Assembly (NCBI GenBank): GCA_020635905.1
Contig: JACJYV010000006.1
Span: forward strand, 62,001 to 126,000
From: Bacteroidia bacterium
Lineage (GTDB): Bacteria; Bacteroidota; Bacteroidia; J057; JADKCL01
Length of the DNA: 64,000 bases
Direction of reading: 5' to 3'
In this document: positions 8,981 to 18,658 of the stretch, one piece after another
Layout: every line of letters begins with the position of its first letter
Position numbering within the stretch: position 1 is the stretch's first letter
Notes under the pieces: generated by a model
The model's database searches: none
The model's input: the letters and a program-made list of their open reading frames with translations, nothing else
Told to the model about the DNA's origin: nothing
Position numbers and translations under genes: made by a program

Positions 8981-11074
8981 ATGATGAGATCCAGATACAC
9001 CGCCGCAATTCTCGCCATCCTGTTTTTCACTTTGGTTTCCTGGAATTTTGTAACCGGGGAAAAGGGCGAATTACTAATTAATCTGATTCTGCAAGGCCTT
9101 GACAGCAACCATTATACCGCCCTGCAAATTGACGATAAGTTCTCTGAAGACGTCTATGACATGTACGTGGATCGTCTGGATGTGAGCAAACGTTTCCTGT
9201 TGAAAGAGGACGTGAAAAAAATGGAATTTTACCGCAAGCAGATTGACGACGAGATCAAAGTGGCCAGCTATGACTTTTTTGAACTGTCTGAGAAATTGCT
9301 GGTCATGCGCACCAAAGCCGCGGAAAAATACTGGCAGGATATTCTGGCCAAGCCGTTTGACTTCACGATCAAAGAAGATTATGAAACGGATGCCGAGAAA
9401 ATGGGCTATGCCAAAGACGAAAAAGAGTTGAAAGACCGCTGGCGCAAAGCTCTCAAATGGCAAACCATGCAGCGCCTGATCGACATCATGGAAGTGCAGG
9501 AAAAAGCGATTGAGGACAATGACACCAGCGTGACCCGGCTTTCTGCAGTGGAAATGGAAGAAAAAGCCCGCGAAAAAGTGCGCAAATCCCACGAAGACTG
9601 GTTCCGTCGCCTCAATAAACTCGACACAGACGATCACCGCGCCACTTACCTCAATTGTGTGGCCAACGTTTACGACCCGCATACGGGCTATTTTCCGCCT
9701 GAAGACAAAGCCAATTTTGACATCAACCTTTCAGGGCGTTTGGAAGGAATTGGAGCAACTCTTCAGGAAAAAGCTGGCTACGTCACGGTCAATCGAATTG
9801 TGCCAGGCTCGGCCTGCTACCGCCAGGGACAACTGGAAGTGGAGGATGTGATCCTCAAGGTGGCTCAGGGAGCAGCTGAACCCGTGGACGTGGTGGACAT
9901 GCAACTGGATGATGTGGTGAAGTTGATTCGCGGCAAAAAGGGCTCAGAAGTACGGCTGACGGTCAAAAAAGAGGATGGAACCATCATGGTGATTCCCATT
10001 ATCCGTGATGTTGTGATTTTGGAAGAAACTTATGCAAAATCCGCGACCCTCAAATCTGATAATTACGAAGGCAAAATTGGCTATATCAATTTGCCCAAAT
10101 TTTACGCGGATTTCCAGAACAAGGATGGCCGCCAGTGTGCCATTGACGTGGCCACTGAGATCGAAAAACTGAAGGGAGAAGGCATTCAGTCCCTGATTTT
10201 TGACCTGCGTAATAACGGAGGTGGCTCCCTCAACGACGTGGTGACAATGTCGGGACTGTTTATTGAAACGGGACCCATCGTGCAGGTGAACAACCGCAAT
10301 GGCAAGCCCCAGATCATGCGTGACCGCGACCCATCTGTGCAGTACGATGGTCCTATGGTGATTCTGGTTAATGAATTCAGCGCTTCTGCTTCTGAAATCA
10401 TGGCCGCAGCTATGCAGGATTATCACCGCGCGGTGATCGTGGGATCGCCTCAAACGTACGGCAAAGGAACTGTACAGCGCTTTTTTGACCTGGATCGCAT
10501 GGTTGCATCTGGCGCAGACGAACTCAAACCTTTGGGTTCGGTCAAACTGACCACCCAGAAGTTTTACCGGATCAACGGGGGCAGCACCCAACTCAAGGGC
10601 GTAGCTTCTGACATTGTGATCCCGGACATTTTCTCAAAGCTGGAAGTCGGCGAAAAGGAACTGGAACACGTGATGCCCTGGGATGAAATCGCACCCGTTA
10701 GCTTCAATAAATGGAATGCGAAGTGGGATGCCAAAGAGCTGGCCCGCAGGAGCGCAGAAAGGATTAAAAATAATCCCCTTTTCGCCACCGTGGAAGAGCA
10801 ATCAGACATTCGCAAAGCGAATTCTGATCAATCTGTCTATTCCCTGCATCTTGAAACTTATCGCAAGGAAATGGAGATTCGAAATAAGCAGGCCGAAGAG
10901 TTGAAAGAGGCTTCCAAGCCCATTGACGGACTCGATCCCGCTTCTCTGCTGGTGGATATTGAAGCCATGGGTACGGATACGGTCAAGACCAAGCTGGCTG
11001 AGAAATGGCGCGCCAACCTGAAAAAGGATGCGTACATCTACGAAGCCTGCGCCATCCTGCAGGACATGAAGTAA
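8981..11074 (+). CDS. prc: Tail-specific (carboxy-terminal processing) protease, S41A
   Basis: A periplasmic serine/lysine protease of 697 residues that degrades or trims proteins at nonpolar C-termini. An N-terminal membrane anchor or signal spans about 1-28. A helical N-domain of the Prc type (about 40-230) is followed by a PDZ domain (about 250-335, starting LEGIGATLQEK). The catalytic core has Ser469 in FSASASE and Lys495 in YGKGTVQ; the 26-residue gap is close to that of E. coli Prc. The C-terminal DUF3340-like region (about 560-697) is present, so this is the long Prc/Tsp form and not short CtpA. Two adjacent ATGs are possible starts. It converges on the NdpA-like gene with 12 bases between. 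Confidence 0.93.
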   Translation: MMRSRYTAAILAILFFTLVSWNFVTGEKGELLINLILQGLDSNHYTALQIDDKFSEDVYDMYVDRLDVSKRFLLKEDVKKMEFYRKQIDDEIKVASYDFFELSEKLLVMRTKAAEKYWQDILAKPFDFTIKEDYETDAEKMGYAKDEKELKDRWRKALKWQTMQRLIDIMEVQEKAIEDNDTSVTRLSAVEMEEKAREKVRKSHEDWFRRLNKLDTDDHRATYLNCVANVYDPHTGYFPPEDKANFDINLSGRLEGIGATLQEKAGYVTVNRIVPGSACYRQGQLEVEDVILKVAQGAAEPVDVVDMQLDDVVKLIRGKKGSEVRLTVKKEDGTIMVIPIIRDVVILEETYAKSATLKSDNYEGKIGYINLPKFYADFQNKDGRQCAIDVATEIEKLKGEGIQSLIFDLRNNGGGSLNDVVTMSGLFIETGPIVQVNNRNGKPQIMRDRDPSVQYDGPMVILVNEFSASASEIMAAAMQDYHRAVIVGSPQTYGKGTVQRFFDLDRMVASGADELKPLGSVKLTTQKFYRINGGSTQLKGVASDIVIPDIFSKLEVGEKELEHVMPWDEIAPVSFNKWNAKWDAKELARRSAERIKNNPLFATVEEQSDIRKANSDQSVYSLHLETYRKEMEIRNKQAEELKEASKPIDGLDPASLLVDIEAMGTDTVKTKLAEKWRANLKKDAYIYEACAILQDMK

Positions 11075-11086
11075 GCGGGAAAGGGC

Positions 11087-12139
11087 TTATTTTTCCTTGT
11101 GAAAAAACACTTTATAATAGTGCATGCCCTTTTCCTCATCAAATCCCCGTTCCACAAAACGGTTGATGCCCATATTCTGATCGTCTGATTTGAGGCGAAT
11201 CTCAATATTGGTATCCAACTGGATCAGGTTTTTGAATTTGCGCTTCATTTTGGCCACTTCAGGAGCTGAAATATCAAAATTATCCTGAGGCTCAATGGCC
11301 CGTTCCTCTTCGTAGCTCTGTTTGAAGGATTTGAAGGTCTCTTTGTATTCTTCCTTTTCAATCACCTGCTCTGTAAATTCCTCCACATCAAACTTCTCGT
11401 TGGCGCTGAAATACTCAATGGATTTGTTCAGAATTTCGATTTGTTCCTTCTTATCTTCCTGAGGAGCAACCACTTTCTTCACAAACTGACGGCACAGGTC
11501 GAGATAGGAGTTGGTATAAAATCCCCCATCCTGGATGCGCTCCACCTTGAGAAAATCATCCAGCCAGAAACGGGCCGCTTCGCCACTGGCGCGGTCCACG
11601 CTCAGAACGCGGTAGCCATCGCCCTCCTCCGTGTTGAAAATCAGGCAGCCTTTGTCAAGTTTACGGGTGGGAACACCTTCAACAGCGTCAACTTTGAAAC
11701 TGTCGTCGTCGAAATGCAGAAAAACGTCCTTATTTTCTGACTTGAAAATCCCGACCGCTTCCACCATTTCGTCGTTGATGATGATATTGTCGAAAAAAGC
11801 CACACAAACCTCTCCCCGCTTGATATTGGGGTGATTGGAGGACTCATACAAGTGGTTCACGATATGCACAGACTGGGTCAGAAAGGAGGAAGGGTCTTCA
11901 AAAATATTCCCACAAAAGGAAAACATCTCGTTCAGACTGAGGTCGGCCGAGTGGAAAAAACGGTGAAATTCATTGGGTTGAAAGGGATCGAGAAACCAAT
12001 TCCTCAAGATGAGCACCAAATCCTCGTCTTCGAGGGGAAATAGCTCGCGTGAAATGCGCACGCCTTCTTCTTCAGTTTTGGACCCAACTTTGTGAATGGC
12101 CAGACCTGAAATTATTGTGGGGGAAAATTCTATCAGCAT
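11087..12139 (-). CDS. Nucleoid-associated protein, NdpA/YejK family
   Basis: A 350-residue cytoplasmic protein. The N-terminal pattern (IISGLAIHKVGSK, then LILRNWFLDPF), the middle stretch VAFFDNIIINDEMVEAVGIFK and the segment GCLIFNTEEGDGYRVLSVDR are typical of the 37-kDa nucleoid-associated protein family. Members bind the nucleoid; some are found with phage-exclusion or topoisomerase functions. The length fits the family. It is transcribed towards prc. The gene starts just downstream of the GT39-like gene on the same strand. Confidence 0.88.
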   Translation of the reverse strand: MLIEFSPTIISGLAIHKVGSKTEEEGVRISRELFPLEDEDLVLILRNWFLDPFQPNEFHRFFHSADLSLNEMFSFCGNIFEDPSSFLTQSVHIVNHLYESSNHPNIKRGEVCVAFFDNIIINDEMVEAVGIFKSENKDVFLHFDDDSFKVDAVEGVPTRKLDKGCLIFNTEEGDGYRVLSVDRASGEAARFWLDDFLKVERIQDGGFYTNSYLDLCRQFVKKVVAPQEDKKEQIEILNKSIEYFSANEKFDVEEFTEQVIEKEEYKETFKSFKQSYEEERAIEPQDNFDISAPEVAKMKRKFKNLIQLDTNIEIRLKSDDQNMGINRFVERGFDEEKGMHYYKVFFHKEK

Positions 12140-12181
12140 GGCGCGAAGTTAGTAAAAACAAGATTTAGCAGCAGGCGAAAG

Positions 12182-13657
12182 CTAATTTATCTTATACAAA
12201 AACACCTTCCAGCCTCCATCTTTCAAATCAAATTCCTCCCGGGAAAACTGACTCAAATAATCCCCCAATGCCCCTCCAGGAGCTTCAGGGCGCACCACAG
12301 CCAGATAATTTGCCCCCAAACCACGCAAATCCTCCGTCACCTGTGCATTGAGAAATTTTTCCATCACAGACCAGCCATAGCGCCTCGCACGATACAGGAT
12401 ATGAGGTGCCCGAATATCCAGTCCGCCGTAAGAAACGGCCACCAGGGCATCCTTGGGGGTATTTTGCTGAATCATATACCCTGCCCCCACAGGAATAAAT
12501 CCCACCTGATAGTAATTTTGCTCTGCAAACCTGAAACCATAAAAGGCAAAGCCCAAAAGCATGACCAGCCCCGCCATTCGTCCAAAAGCGTAAAGACGGC
12601 CTCCCAAAAGTGAGGAAATCCTTTCCATACCCAGTCCTACAGCCAGCGCCAAAGGCGCCATCAGGGGAATCTGATAATAATTGTGGACGGCATTCAGGTT
12701 GAAAAATACAAACAAGGACAAAAAAGTAGCCAGGAACCAAATCCACAGAGTTTTTCGCTCCTTTCTACCTGCAAAAATCAATCCCACAGGAGCAAGCAAA
12801 AGCCCGGGCGTGCCCAGGATTTCGTACCTGATCCGTTGCAAAATCAGTTCCCAGTTTTCCCAGTCAACGCGCTGAAACCAACTGCCCAGATACCAGTAAG
12901 CCATTTTATCAAAACGATGATACTCAGGCAAAAAACTCCAATCAGGCGCCTGTCCATTGACCCGAACCACATGCCTTTCCCAAAGTATAAACAGGATTAC
13001 GGGAACAATCAGGAGGGGAATTCCCTTTAACAAAAGAGTCCACTTTCTTTGAGAAATCAGGTAAATCCCGAGGGGCAAAGCAAAATACCAGGCATAAGGC
13101 ACCTTTACCAGAAAAGCCAGCGACATAAAAAGGGCTCCCAAAATTAACTGAAGGGGATTTTCATGCCTCAGCCATTGCCACAAATGGTAAAACATGGCGT
13201 GGGCGAAAAAGACCGCACAAAAGTCAATGTGGATGGCACGGCTGAAATAAATGCCCAAAGGCATACTCAGATAAACCAGGGTGGACAGCTTCGCGGCGAA
13301 CGTATTGGGCAGGATCAAGGTAAGAATACGGTAGAAATAGAAGGCAGCTCCACAGAAAAATAGCAGGGTTACCAGCCTGGACCAGAAATGGGCGGGCCCA
13401 AACAGGCGGTAAAGTATCGCTGAAAGGGCTTCGGGCAGGGGAAATTCCAGAATGGTGGTTTTATAACCTCCCATCCAGCAAACGGAAGGATGAAGAATAT
13501 CAATGCCCTCTTCGTAAAAAGACCAGGCATATTGCGCGGTGTCGCACTGGCGCCAGGTGTGGGGCCCGTCGATCAATTCCCCAAAATGCAAAAAGCGCAT
13601 TCCCACCAGAATCACAACCAGAAAAAGGAACCACCAGGGTTGAAAGATTTTGCGCAA
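12182..13657 (-). CDS. GT39/ArnT-like polytopic glycosyltransferase
   Basis: A 491-residue membrane protein with about 10-12 hydrophobic segments. The first extracytoplasmic loop has the motif GPHTWRQCDTAQYAWSF, equivalent to the acidic substrate loop of GT-C enzymes that use lipid-phosphate sugar donors. The C-terminal domain (about 385-491) is soluble and probably faces the periplasm. Family members transfer sugars from polyprenyl-phosphate donors to proteins, lipid A or glycans. Donor and acceptor cannot be read from sequence. It is the first of four GT-C-like proteins within 8 kb. Confidence 0.8.
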   Translation of the reverse strand: MRKIFQPWWFLFLVVILVGMRFLHFGELIDGPHTWRQCDTAQYAWSFYEEGIDILHPSVCWMGGYKTTILEFPLPEALSAILYRLFGPAHFWSRLVTLLFFCGAAFYFYRILTLILPNTFAAKLSTLVYLSMPLGIYFSRAIHIDFCAVFFAHAMFYHLWQWLRHENPLQLILGALFMSLAFLVKVPYAWYFALPLGIYLISQRKWTLLLKGIPLLIVPVILFILWERHVVRVNGQAPDWSFLPEYHRFDKMAYWYLGSWFQRVDWENWELILQRIRYEILGTPGLLLAPVGLIFAGRKERKTLWIWFLATFLSLFVFFNLNAVHNYYQIPLMAPLALAVGLGMERISSLLGGRLYAFGRMAGLVMLLGFAFYGFRFAEQNYYQVGFIPVGAGYMIQQNTPKDALVAVSYGGLDIRAPHILYRARRYGWSVMEKFLNAQVTEDLRGLGANYLAVVRPEAPGGALGDYLSQFSREEFDLKDGGWKVFLYKIN

Positions 13658-13745
13658 AACTCATTCAAATTGAGGCAGGTAAGTTAAGGGAAATCTCCCT
13701 GAATATCCCTATTTTTATATCAGACAGTACACAATACTTAGCCAC

Positions 13746-14348
13746 ATGTCCAAGAGAACAATCCGGGAGATCCTCGCCGAAACGAAGATCTTGTACAAAT
13801 TTCACGTGCCTGATATGCTGGAGCAAAAGCTCCCCGTCACCCCCCTCAGCGAGGCCGAATTGAGCCTTTGGGAAGCAGAAGCCAACGCCCCTTTCCCCCC
13901 TGATTTCAGGTCATATCTGGGACTTTGCAATTTTTTCATCCAGTTTGAATCCCACTTTTCCACCCTTTCAGGCAAAGAAGCACATCAGATCTGGAAAAAG
14001 CTCAACGAGGATCTGAAAATGGGAAAATTTGCAGGTTTGGCTGATCTCAATGAAATTGAATTCAATAATTACGGCATTCAGGAAAAGAAAATCAGGAATA
14101 CCTGGTGGCATCCCAAATGGATTCCCTTCGCCCGCGACACCCACGGCAACCTCAAATGTGTGGACCTTGATCCCCAGCGCCAGGGGGTGAAAGGACAGAT
14201 TCTGGAAATGAATTTCAAAGATGGAATCGGGCCCTACATCACGGATTTCGAGTCATTTTCCGACTACCTTGAATTTCAACTGGATTGTCTGATTGATCAC
14301 CGTTACCAGGTGATCAACGGGGAAGTTTCCATCGAAGAGGGCATTTAA
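13746..14348 (+). CDS. SMI1/KNR4 (SUKH) family protein
   Basis: A 200-residue soluble protein. The conserved block WWHPKWIPFARDTHGNLKC followed by VDLDPQ and GQILEMN is characteristic of SUKH/SMI1 domains. The upstream helix LSEAELSLWEAEAN and the PPDFRSYL segment also fit. Many SUKH proteins are immunity proteins for secreted polymorphic toxins; others have housekeeping regulatory roles. No toxin gene is adjacent, so an immunity role cannot be claimed. It is followed after 39 bases by the SDR gene on the same strand. Confidence 0.85.
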   Translation: MSKRTIREILAETKILYKFHVPDMLEQKLPVTPLSEAELSLWEAEANAPFPPDFRSYLGLCNFFIQFESHFSTLSGKEAHQIWKKLNEDLKMGKFAGLADLNEIEFNNYGIQEKKIRNTWWHPKWIPFARDTHGNLKCVDLDPQRQGVKGQILEMNFKDGIGPYITDFESFSDYLEFQLDCLIDHRYQVINGEVSIEEGI

Positions 14349-14387
14349 AAGGCAGTTTTCTCAGAATTTTCCTACCTTGGCAGGCAG

Positions 14388-15140
14388 ATGGATCAAGATT
14401 TGCCCATGCCCAAATACGCACTTATTCTTGGCGCGACTTCTGACATTGCCCGTGCAGTTTCTCAGCAATTTGCAACCCATGGGTATCATTTGTACCTGGC
14501 AGGACGAAATTGGGAAGCCATTCACGCAGAAGCCAGCGATCTGAAGATCCGTTTTCAAGTTGAAGCTGTTCCCGTGCGTTTTGATGTGCTCGATTTTGAT
14601 TCCCATGCCGCCATTTGGAATGGATTGAATCCCAAACCCGAAGTGGTGGTTTGCGTGGTGGGTTATATGCCAGAACAGGAAGATTCTCAAAAGGATCTGG
14701 CCCTGGCCCGCAAAGTGATGGATTCCAATTTTACGGGATGCGCCAATTTTCTGAACCTGGTAGCCAATGATTTTGAAGCTCAGAAAACCGGAAGCATCAT
14801 TGGAGTTTCCTCCGTGGCAGGTGATCGGGGAAGGGCGAAAAACTACCTCTACGGGGCCGCCAAAGCAGGATTTACGGCTTATCTCAGCGGGCTCAGAAAC
14901 CGCCTTTCCAAATCGGGTATCCAGGTTTTGACGGTCAAACCTGGCTTTGTGCAAACCCGCATGACAGAGCACCTGGAACTCAAAGGTGCACTGGTCGCCA
15001 CGGCTGATCAGGTGGGAAAAGATATTTGGAATGGATTTCGCAAAAAAAAGAACGTAATTTATACCAAGGGGATTTGGAAATATGTCATGTTGGTCATTCG
15101 CCACATTCCTGAGAGGCTATTTAAAAAAATGAACTTATAA
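14388..15140 (+). CDS. Short-chain dehydrogenase/reductase, DprE2-like
   Basis: A 250-residue NAD(P)-dependent SDR. The cofactor motif is GATSDIARA near the N-terminus, the catalytic serine lies in GVSSVAG, and the catalytic Tyr-Lys pair is in YLYGAAKAG. The C-terminal end (VLTVKPGFVQTRMT, then VIYTKGIWKYVMLVIRHIP) resembles SDRs related to DprE2, which reduces a 2-keto pentose on a polyprenyl phosphate carrier. The hydrophobic C-terminus would suit membrane association. An alternative start is the ATG at 14406. It lies three bases before a GT-C-like gene, so the two are probably co-transcribed. Substrate is inferred only. Confidence 0.85.
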   Translation: MDQDLPMPKYALILGATSDIARAVSQQFATHGYHLYLAGRNWEAIHAEASDLKIRFQVEAVPVRFDVLDFDSHAAIWNGLNPKPEVVVCVVGYMPEQEDSQKDLALARKVMDSNFTGCANFLNLVANDFEAQKTGSIIGVSSVAGDRGRAKNYLYGAAKAGFTAYLSGLRNRLSKSGIQVLTVKPGFVQTRMTEHLELKGALVATADQVGKDIWNGFRKKKNVIYTKGIWKYVMLVIRHIPERLFKKMNL

Positions 15141-15143
15141 TCC

Positions 15144-16586
15144 ATGGAGCCCGGGGGGCACAAATACAAAATCACCTCTGAAGATGGCTACAGGCTGGCC
15201 GGGATGCTCCTTTTTTACCTTGGCTGGGTGCTTTACCATTGGGAAAAACCCTTTTTCTGGGATACCATTCTCCATGCCAAAGCAGCTTCCTGGTATGTGG
15301 AAACTCATTTTGAATCTTTGGTTTTGCCTCAGGGGCTGGATGCCGGGCATACGCCCGGGTTCAACCTGTATCTTGCAGCAATCTGGTCCCTTTTGGGACG
15401 AAATCTGCTGGTCAGTCACCTGGCCATGCTGCCATTTGTACTTGGGGCGGCTGCCTCCTATTTTCTGCTGGTGAATCGGGTTTTGCCTGAAAAAGCCCGT
15501 CCATTTGCCCTGATTCTGTTCCTGCTGGAACCTGCCTGGCTTACCCAAACCACCCTGATCAGTGCAGACCTGGGATTGGTTTGTTTTTTTCTGTTATGCC
15601 TGCATTTACAGGTTTCCGGCCAGCGAAAATGGCTGGCTTTGGCCCTGATTGGGCTGGCATTTGTCACATTCAGGGGAATTTTTGCCGTTGGGGCGTTGGT
15701 TTTGTTGGATATTTTTGAAAACGGAGCCAAAATTCAGGTCAAAGAAATCCTCAAAAAAGCTCCCTCCTACCTCCCCGTGGCCGTTCTGATCAGCCTTTGG
15801 CTGATCTGGCACCACCAAAAAGCGGGCTGGTGGCTGGCCCCTCCCGCCGAAACTTATGGCGAACATCGCCAGTTGCTGGGGTTGGGCGGCATGCTCAAAA
15901 ATGTAGCCGTGATTGGCTGGCGCTTCCTCGACACAGGACGGGCCTGGCTTTGGCTCTTTTTGCTCACCATGCTTACCCTGGGCATCTGGCGCAAATGGAA
16001 TCCAGACCCTGAATTCAAAAGGCTGGTACGCCTTTTTATCCTGCCCAGCCTGCTGCTCGGGCTAATATTCGTTCCCTTTTCCAATCCCATTGGCACCCGC
16101 TACTTCATGGGCAGTTTTCTGCTGTTTGGGTTGTTGGTAGCCTGGATTTTCACCCGCATCCAATCCTCCAAAATTCGCCTCGTCCTGATGATTGGGCTGG
16201 GTCTGGGCCTTTTGAGCGGACATTTCTGGATTTATCCTGATTCCATTTCCAAAAACTGGGATTCCACCCTGGCCCACACGCCCTACTTCAATCAAAGGCA
16301 GAATATGGCCGATTTTCTGGCAGAAAACAAAGTGGATCCCAGCCAGATTTGTACGGACTTCCCCAATATCAACGGCTTTCAGTACACGGATTTGCAAGGA
16401 CCTGACGCACCCTTTGGCTCTAAATATGAAACAGGCTGGACCAATTGCCAGTTTGTCTGGTATTCTAATATTTTCAATGGATTTTCTGATCAGGAATTGG
16501 AGGATTTGAAAAATCCCAACCAATGGAAACTGATTAGAAAAATGGGAAGCTGGCCTGTCAGAACTGAATTGTACCAGAAAAAATAG
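15144..16586 (+). CDS. Polytopic GT-C-like glycosyltransferase
   Basis: A 480-residue membrane protein with about ten hydrophobic segments. The first loop contains FFWDTILHAKAASWYVET and, further on, DAGHTPGFNLYLAAIW, the GT39-like pattern of an acidic residue and an aromatic cluster facing the outside. It would transfer a sugar from a polyprenyl-phosphate donor. It starts three bases after the DprE2-like reductase gene, which suggests that the reductase makes its donor (inference). It ends eight bases from the convergent 651-residue membrane protein. Confidence 0.75.
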   Translation: MEPGGHKYKITSEDGYRLAGMLLFYLGWVLYHWEKPFFWDTILHAKAASWYVETHFESLVLPQGLDAGHTPGFNLYLAAIWSLLGRNLLVSHLAMLPFVLGAAASYFLLVNRVLPEKARPFALILFLLEPAWLTQTTLISADLGLVCFFLLCLHLQVSGQRKWLALALIGLAFVTFRGIFAVGALVLLDIFENGAKIQVKEILKKAPSYLPVAVLISLWLIWHHQKAGWWLAPPAETYGEHRQLLGLGGMLKNVAVIGWRFLDTGRAWLWLFLLTMLTLGIWRKWNPDPEFKRLVRLFILPSLLLGLIFVPFSNPIGTRYFMGSFLLFGLLVAWIFTRIQSSKIRLVLMIGLGLGLLSGHFWIYPDSISKNWDSTLAHTPYFNQRQNMADFLAENKVDPSQICTDFPNINGFQYTDLQGPDAPFGSKYETGWTNCQFVWYSNIFNGFSDQELEDLKNPNQWKLIRKMGSWPVRTELYQKK

Positions 16587-16593
16587 GTTCGCT

Positions 16594-18549
16594 TTAAGGT
16601 AAAGTATCCTGAGGAAGATTTTCCAGTGGAATCAAATGCCCCACACTGTACCAGCTATCCCCCTGACGGCCTTCCAACAGTAATTCATCATATCCCCCTT
16701 CAACCAGATCAGGAGGCAGGGAAATATCAAACACATTCAGGCCTCCCAGAGGGGAAATTTCAGGCAGAATTTCCATTTTAAACAATTTCTCACCCTCTTT
16801 CAGAAACTTGAGGGTGTAAATGTCATTATTGTCGAGGGCGATGGAAAAGAAGGCAAAATGCACCACCCCGGGCATCTGAATATGCAGGGGACGATAGCGC
16901 CAGATTCTCACGGACCCGGGCGAAAGAAAGGCGTCGCCTTTCTTTTTGGGAACCTGAAGGTCTTCCAGTTTCACAAACATGGGCCCGGGATTGCGGTAAT
17001 ATTCCTGGTTGATGAGGTGGTTATACCTGCCCAAATTCATTTTCACTATTTCCTTCAACCGCACCCCAGACCAGATGGGCCCACGGGTAATGACCTTCAA
17101 ATGTTCGTAAAATTCGGCCAGATTCTGGTCAGAAAGCTTGTTTTCGTCTGTGGCCAGCGTTTCCAGAAAGCCGTCAGGCATGATGCGGGTAAAATGGCCG
17201 ATGCGCCAGTCGGGGTCTTCCATCATGGGCAGGCGGGAAATGAGGGCGCTGCTCAGCGCCCAAAGATCGGCCACATGGGCCTGCGGGCCCTTGCTGTAAC
17301 TGGAAAAGCCCATGGTATCGTAATATTTCACCTCGCGAATGGTCTTGCCCATGGGCGCCTCATCCAGCTGCCGCTCAGATTTCAGCGCCAGCATTTCATC
17401 GTTCAGGTAAAGCAAAGCAGCCTCTTTCAGATACCAGCCCCTTTCGTCCGCCACCCCGTGGGGGTCGATCAGGCCCTTGCGGGGAGGATCGGGCACTGCC
17501 CGCACATACAAGGGGCTGCGCGGATTGAGCAGCCCGGCCAGCGCAAGTATCCCAAAGGGAATCCATTTGACCTTTCCAACTGGAAAATGCAGCCCCAGCA
17601 GGATCATTCCCAGCATAAAAGGAGCAGAAAAAAAGCGGCCAGACATGAAATCTCCTCCTATTTTCAGCACATAAAGCAGATACAACAGCAAGCCCAGGGC
17701 CAGAGCCAGGCTTTTTCTGCCCGATTTCAAGCCCAGAATCAGGCCTAAAAAAATCACCAGCAGGGTGACCGGGTCCCAGCGCAGGGAATTGGCATAATAC
17801 CAAAAGCCTTGTCTGGCCAGATCAAGGGCAGAAATATCTGTATTGAGCTTGGCATAGGCCGTATTGGGAAAGGGAAATCCGTAATAAATGAGGGCGAAGC
17901 CCTCCCAAAAAATAAAGGGCAGAAAGCCCGCCAAACCAGCCAAAAGGCTTTTCCACGAACGGACCTGCCACCAGGCAAAGAGCAGGGCAGGCAGATACAG
18001 CAAAAGCGTATCCATGCGATTGAAAACCCCTAAACCCGCGATCAGGGCCAGCAGAAAAACTGATTTTTCATCTGCACGATCCCCCAGAAAAACCGCGGCA
18101 AAAAGCACCAGCAACAGGTGATTGAGGGAATTTTCCAATCCTGAGGTAGAATATTCCACAAAGGATTTGGATAGGAAAAAGAGGATCAGAATTCCCAAAA
18201 AGCCACTTCCAGTCAGAATTTTCCGGCCAAAAATCCAGAAAGCGATCAAACTGATGCCTGTGCCCAGCAAAATTGAGGTGAAATAAGCTTCCCCCGTGAA
18301 GGCATAAAAAAAGCTCATTACCAGCATCCAAAGGGGATTGGTAAAAGTTTGCACCCGCTCATCAATATTGAAAACGGGGCCGTAGCCATGCAGAAGGTGA
18401 AAACTGGAACGAAAGGTAATGTAGGCGTCGTCGCCTGCCCAGGCATTGCGCAGCACCACCACCACAAAAACCAAACCCAGGCCAGATATCCAAAACCAGG
18501 GATTGTCCCAGGGCCTGGATCGGACGGAAAGAGTTTCTGTGACTGGCAT
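16594..18549 (-). CDS. GT-C-type membrane protein, arabinofuranosyltransferase-like
   Basis: A 651-residue polytopic protein. After a first membrane segment (about 17-36) comes the loop AWAGDDAYITFRSSFHLLHG, then a short stretch to ERVQTFTNPLWML. This Asp-Asp pair and the spacing to the second motif resemble the AftB-like terminal arabinofuranosyltransferases and related GT-C enzymes. Eight or more membrane helices follow to about residue 340, then a soluble periplasmic domain of about 300 residues. The family tie is from motif resemblance; the sugar is unknown. It is transcribed opposite to its neighbours, so the block is not one operon. Confidence 0.7.
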   Translation of the reverse strand: MPVTETLSVRSRPWDNPWFWISGLGLVFVVVVLRNAWAGDDAYITFRSSFHLLHGYGPVFNIDERVQTFTNPLWMLVMSFFYAFTGEAYFTSILLGTGISLIAFWIFGRKILTGSGFLGILILFFLSKSFVEYSTSGLENSLNHLLLVLFAAVFLGDRADEKSVFLLALIAGLGVFNRMDTLLLYLPALLFAWWQVRSWKSLLAGLAGFLPFIFWEGFALIYYGFPFPNTAYAKLNTDISALDLARQGFWYYANSLRWDPVTLLVIFLGLILGLKSGRKSLALALGLLLYLLYVLKIGGDFMSGRFFSAPFMLGMILLGLHFPVGKVKWIPFGILALAGLLNPRSPLYVRAVPDPPRKGLIDPHGVADERGWYLKEAALLYLNDEMLALKSERQLDEAPMGKTIREVKYYDTMGFSSYSKGPQAHVADLWALSSALISRLPMMEDPDWRIGHFTRIMPDGFLETLATDENKLSDQNLAEFYEHLKVITRGPIWSGVRLKEIVKMNLGRYNHLINQEYYRNPGPMFVKLEDLQVPKKKGDAFLSPGSVRIWRYRPLHIQMPGVVHFAFFSIALDNNDIYTLKFLKEGEKLFKMEILPEISPLGGLNVFDISLPPDLVEGGYDELLLEGRQGDSWYSVGHLIPLENLPQDTLP

Positions 18550-18658
18550 TTTCAGGGTTGACTGGTGTTTCTTGGAATCTGGAAATATCTGGGCGTAAAT
18601 TTAAGGAAACTCCCCATCCAAACCCTCCCAACATGGATATTTTGGCTAAATTGGTCTG

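Noticed and set aside
13746..14348. Polymorphic-toxin immunity role for the SMI1/KNR4 protein
   Set aside because: No toxin, Rhs or T6SS/T7SS-type gene is nearby, so only the family is reported.
16858..17748. 296-codon open frame on the plus strand
   Set aside because: Antisense to the AftB-like membrane protein; composition is His/Gln/Pro-rich and no family pattern is seen.
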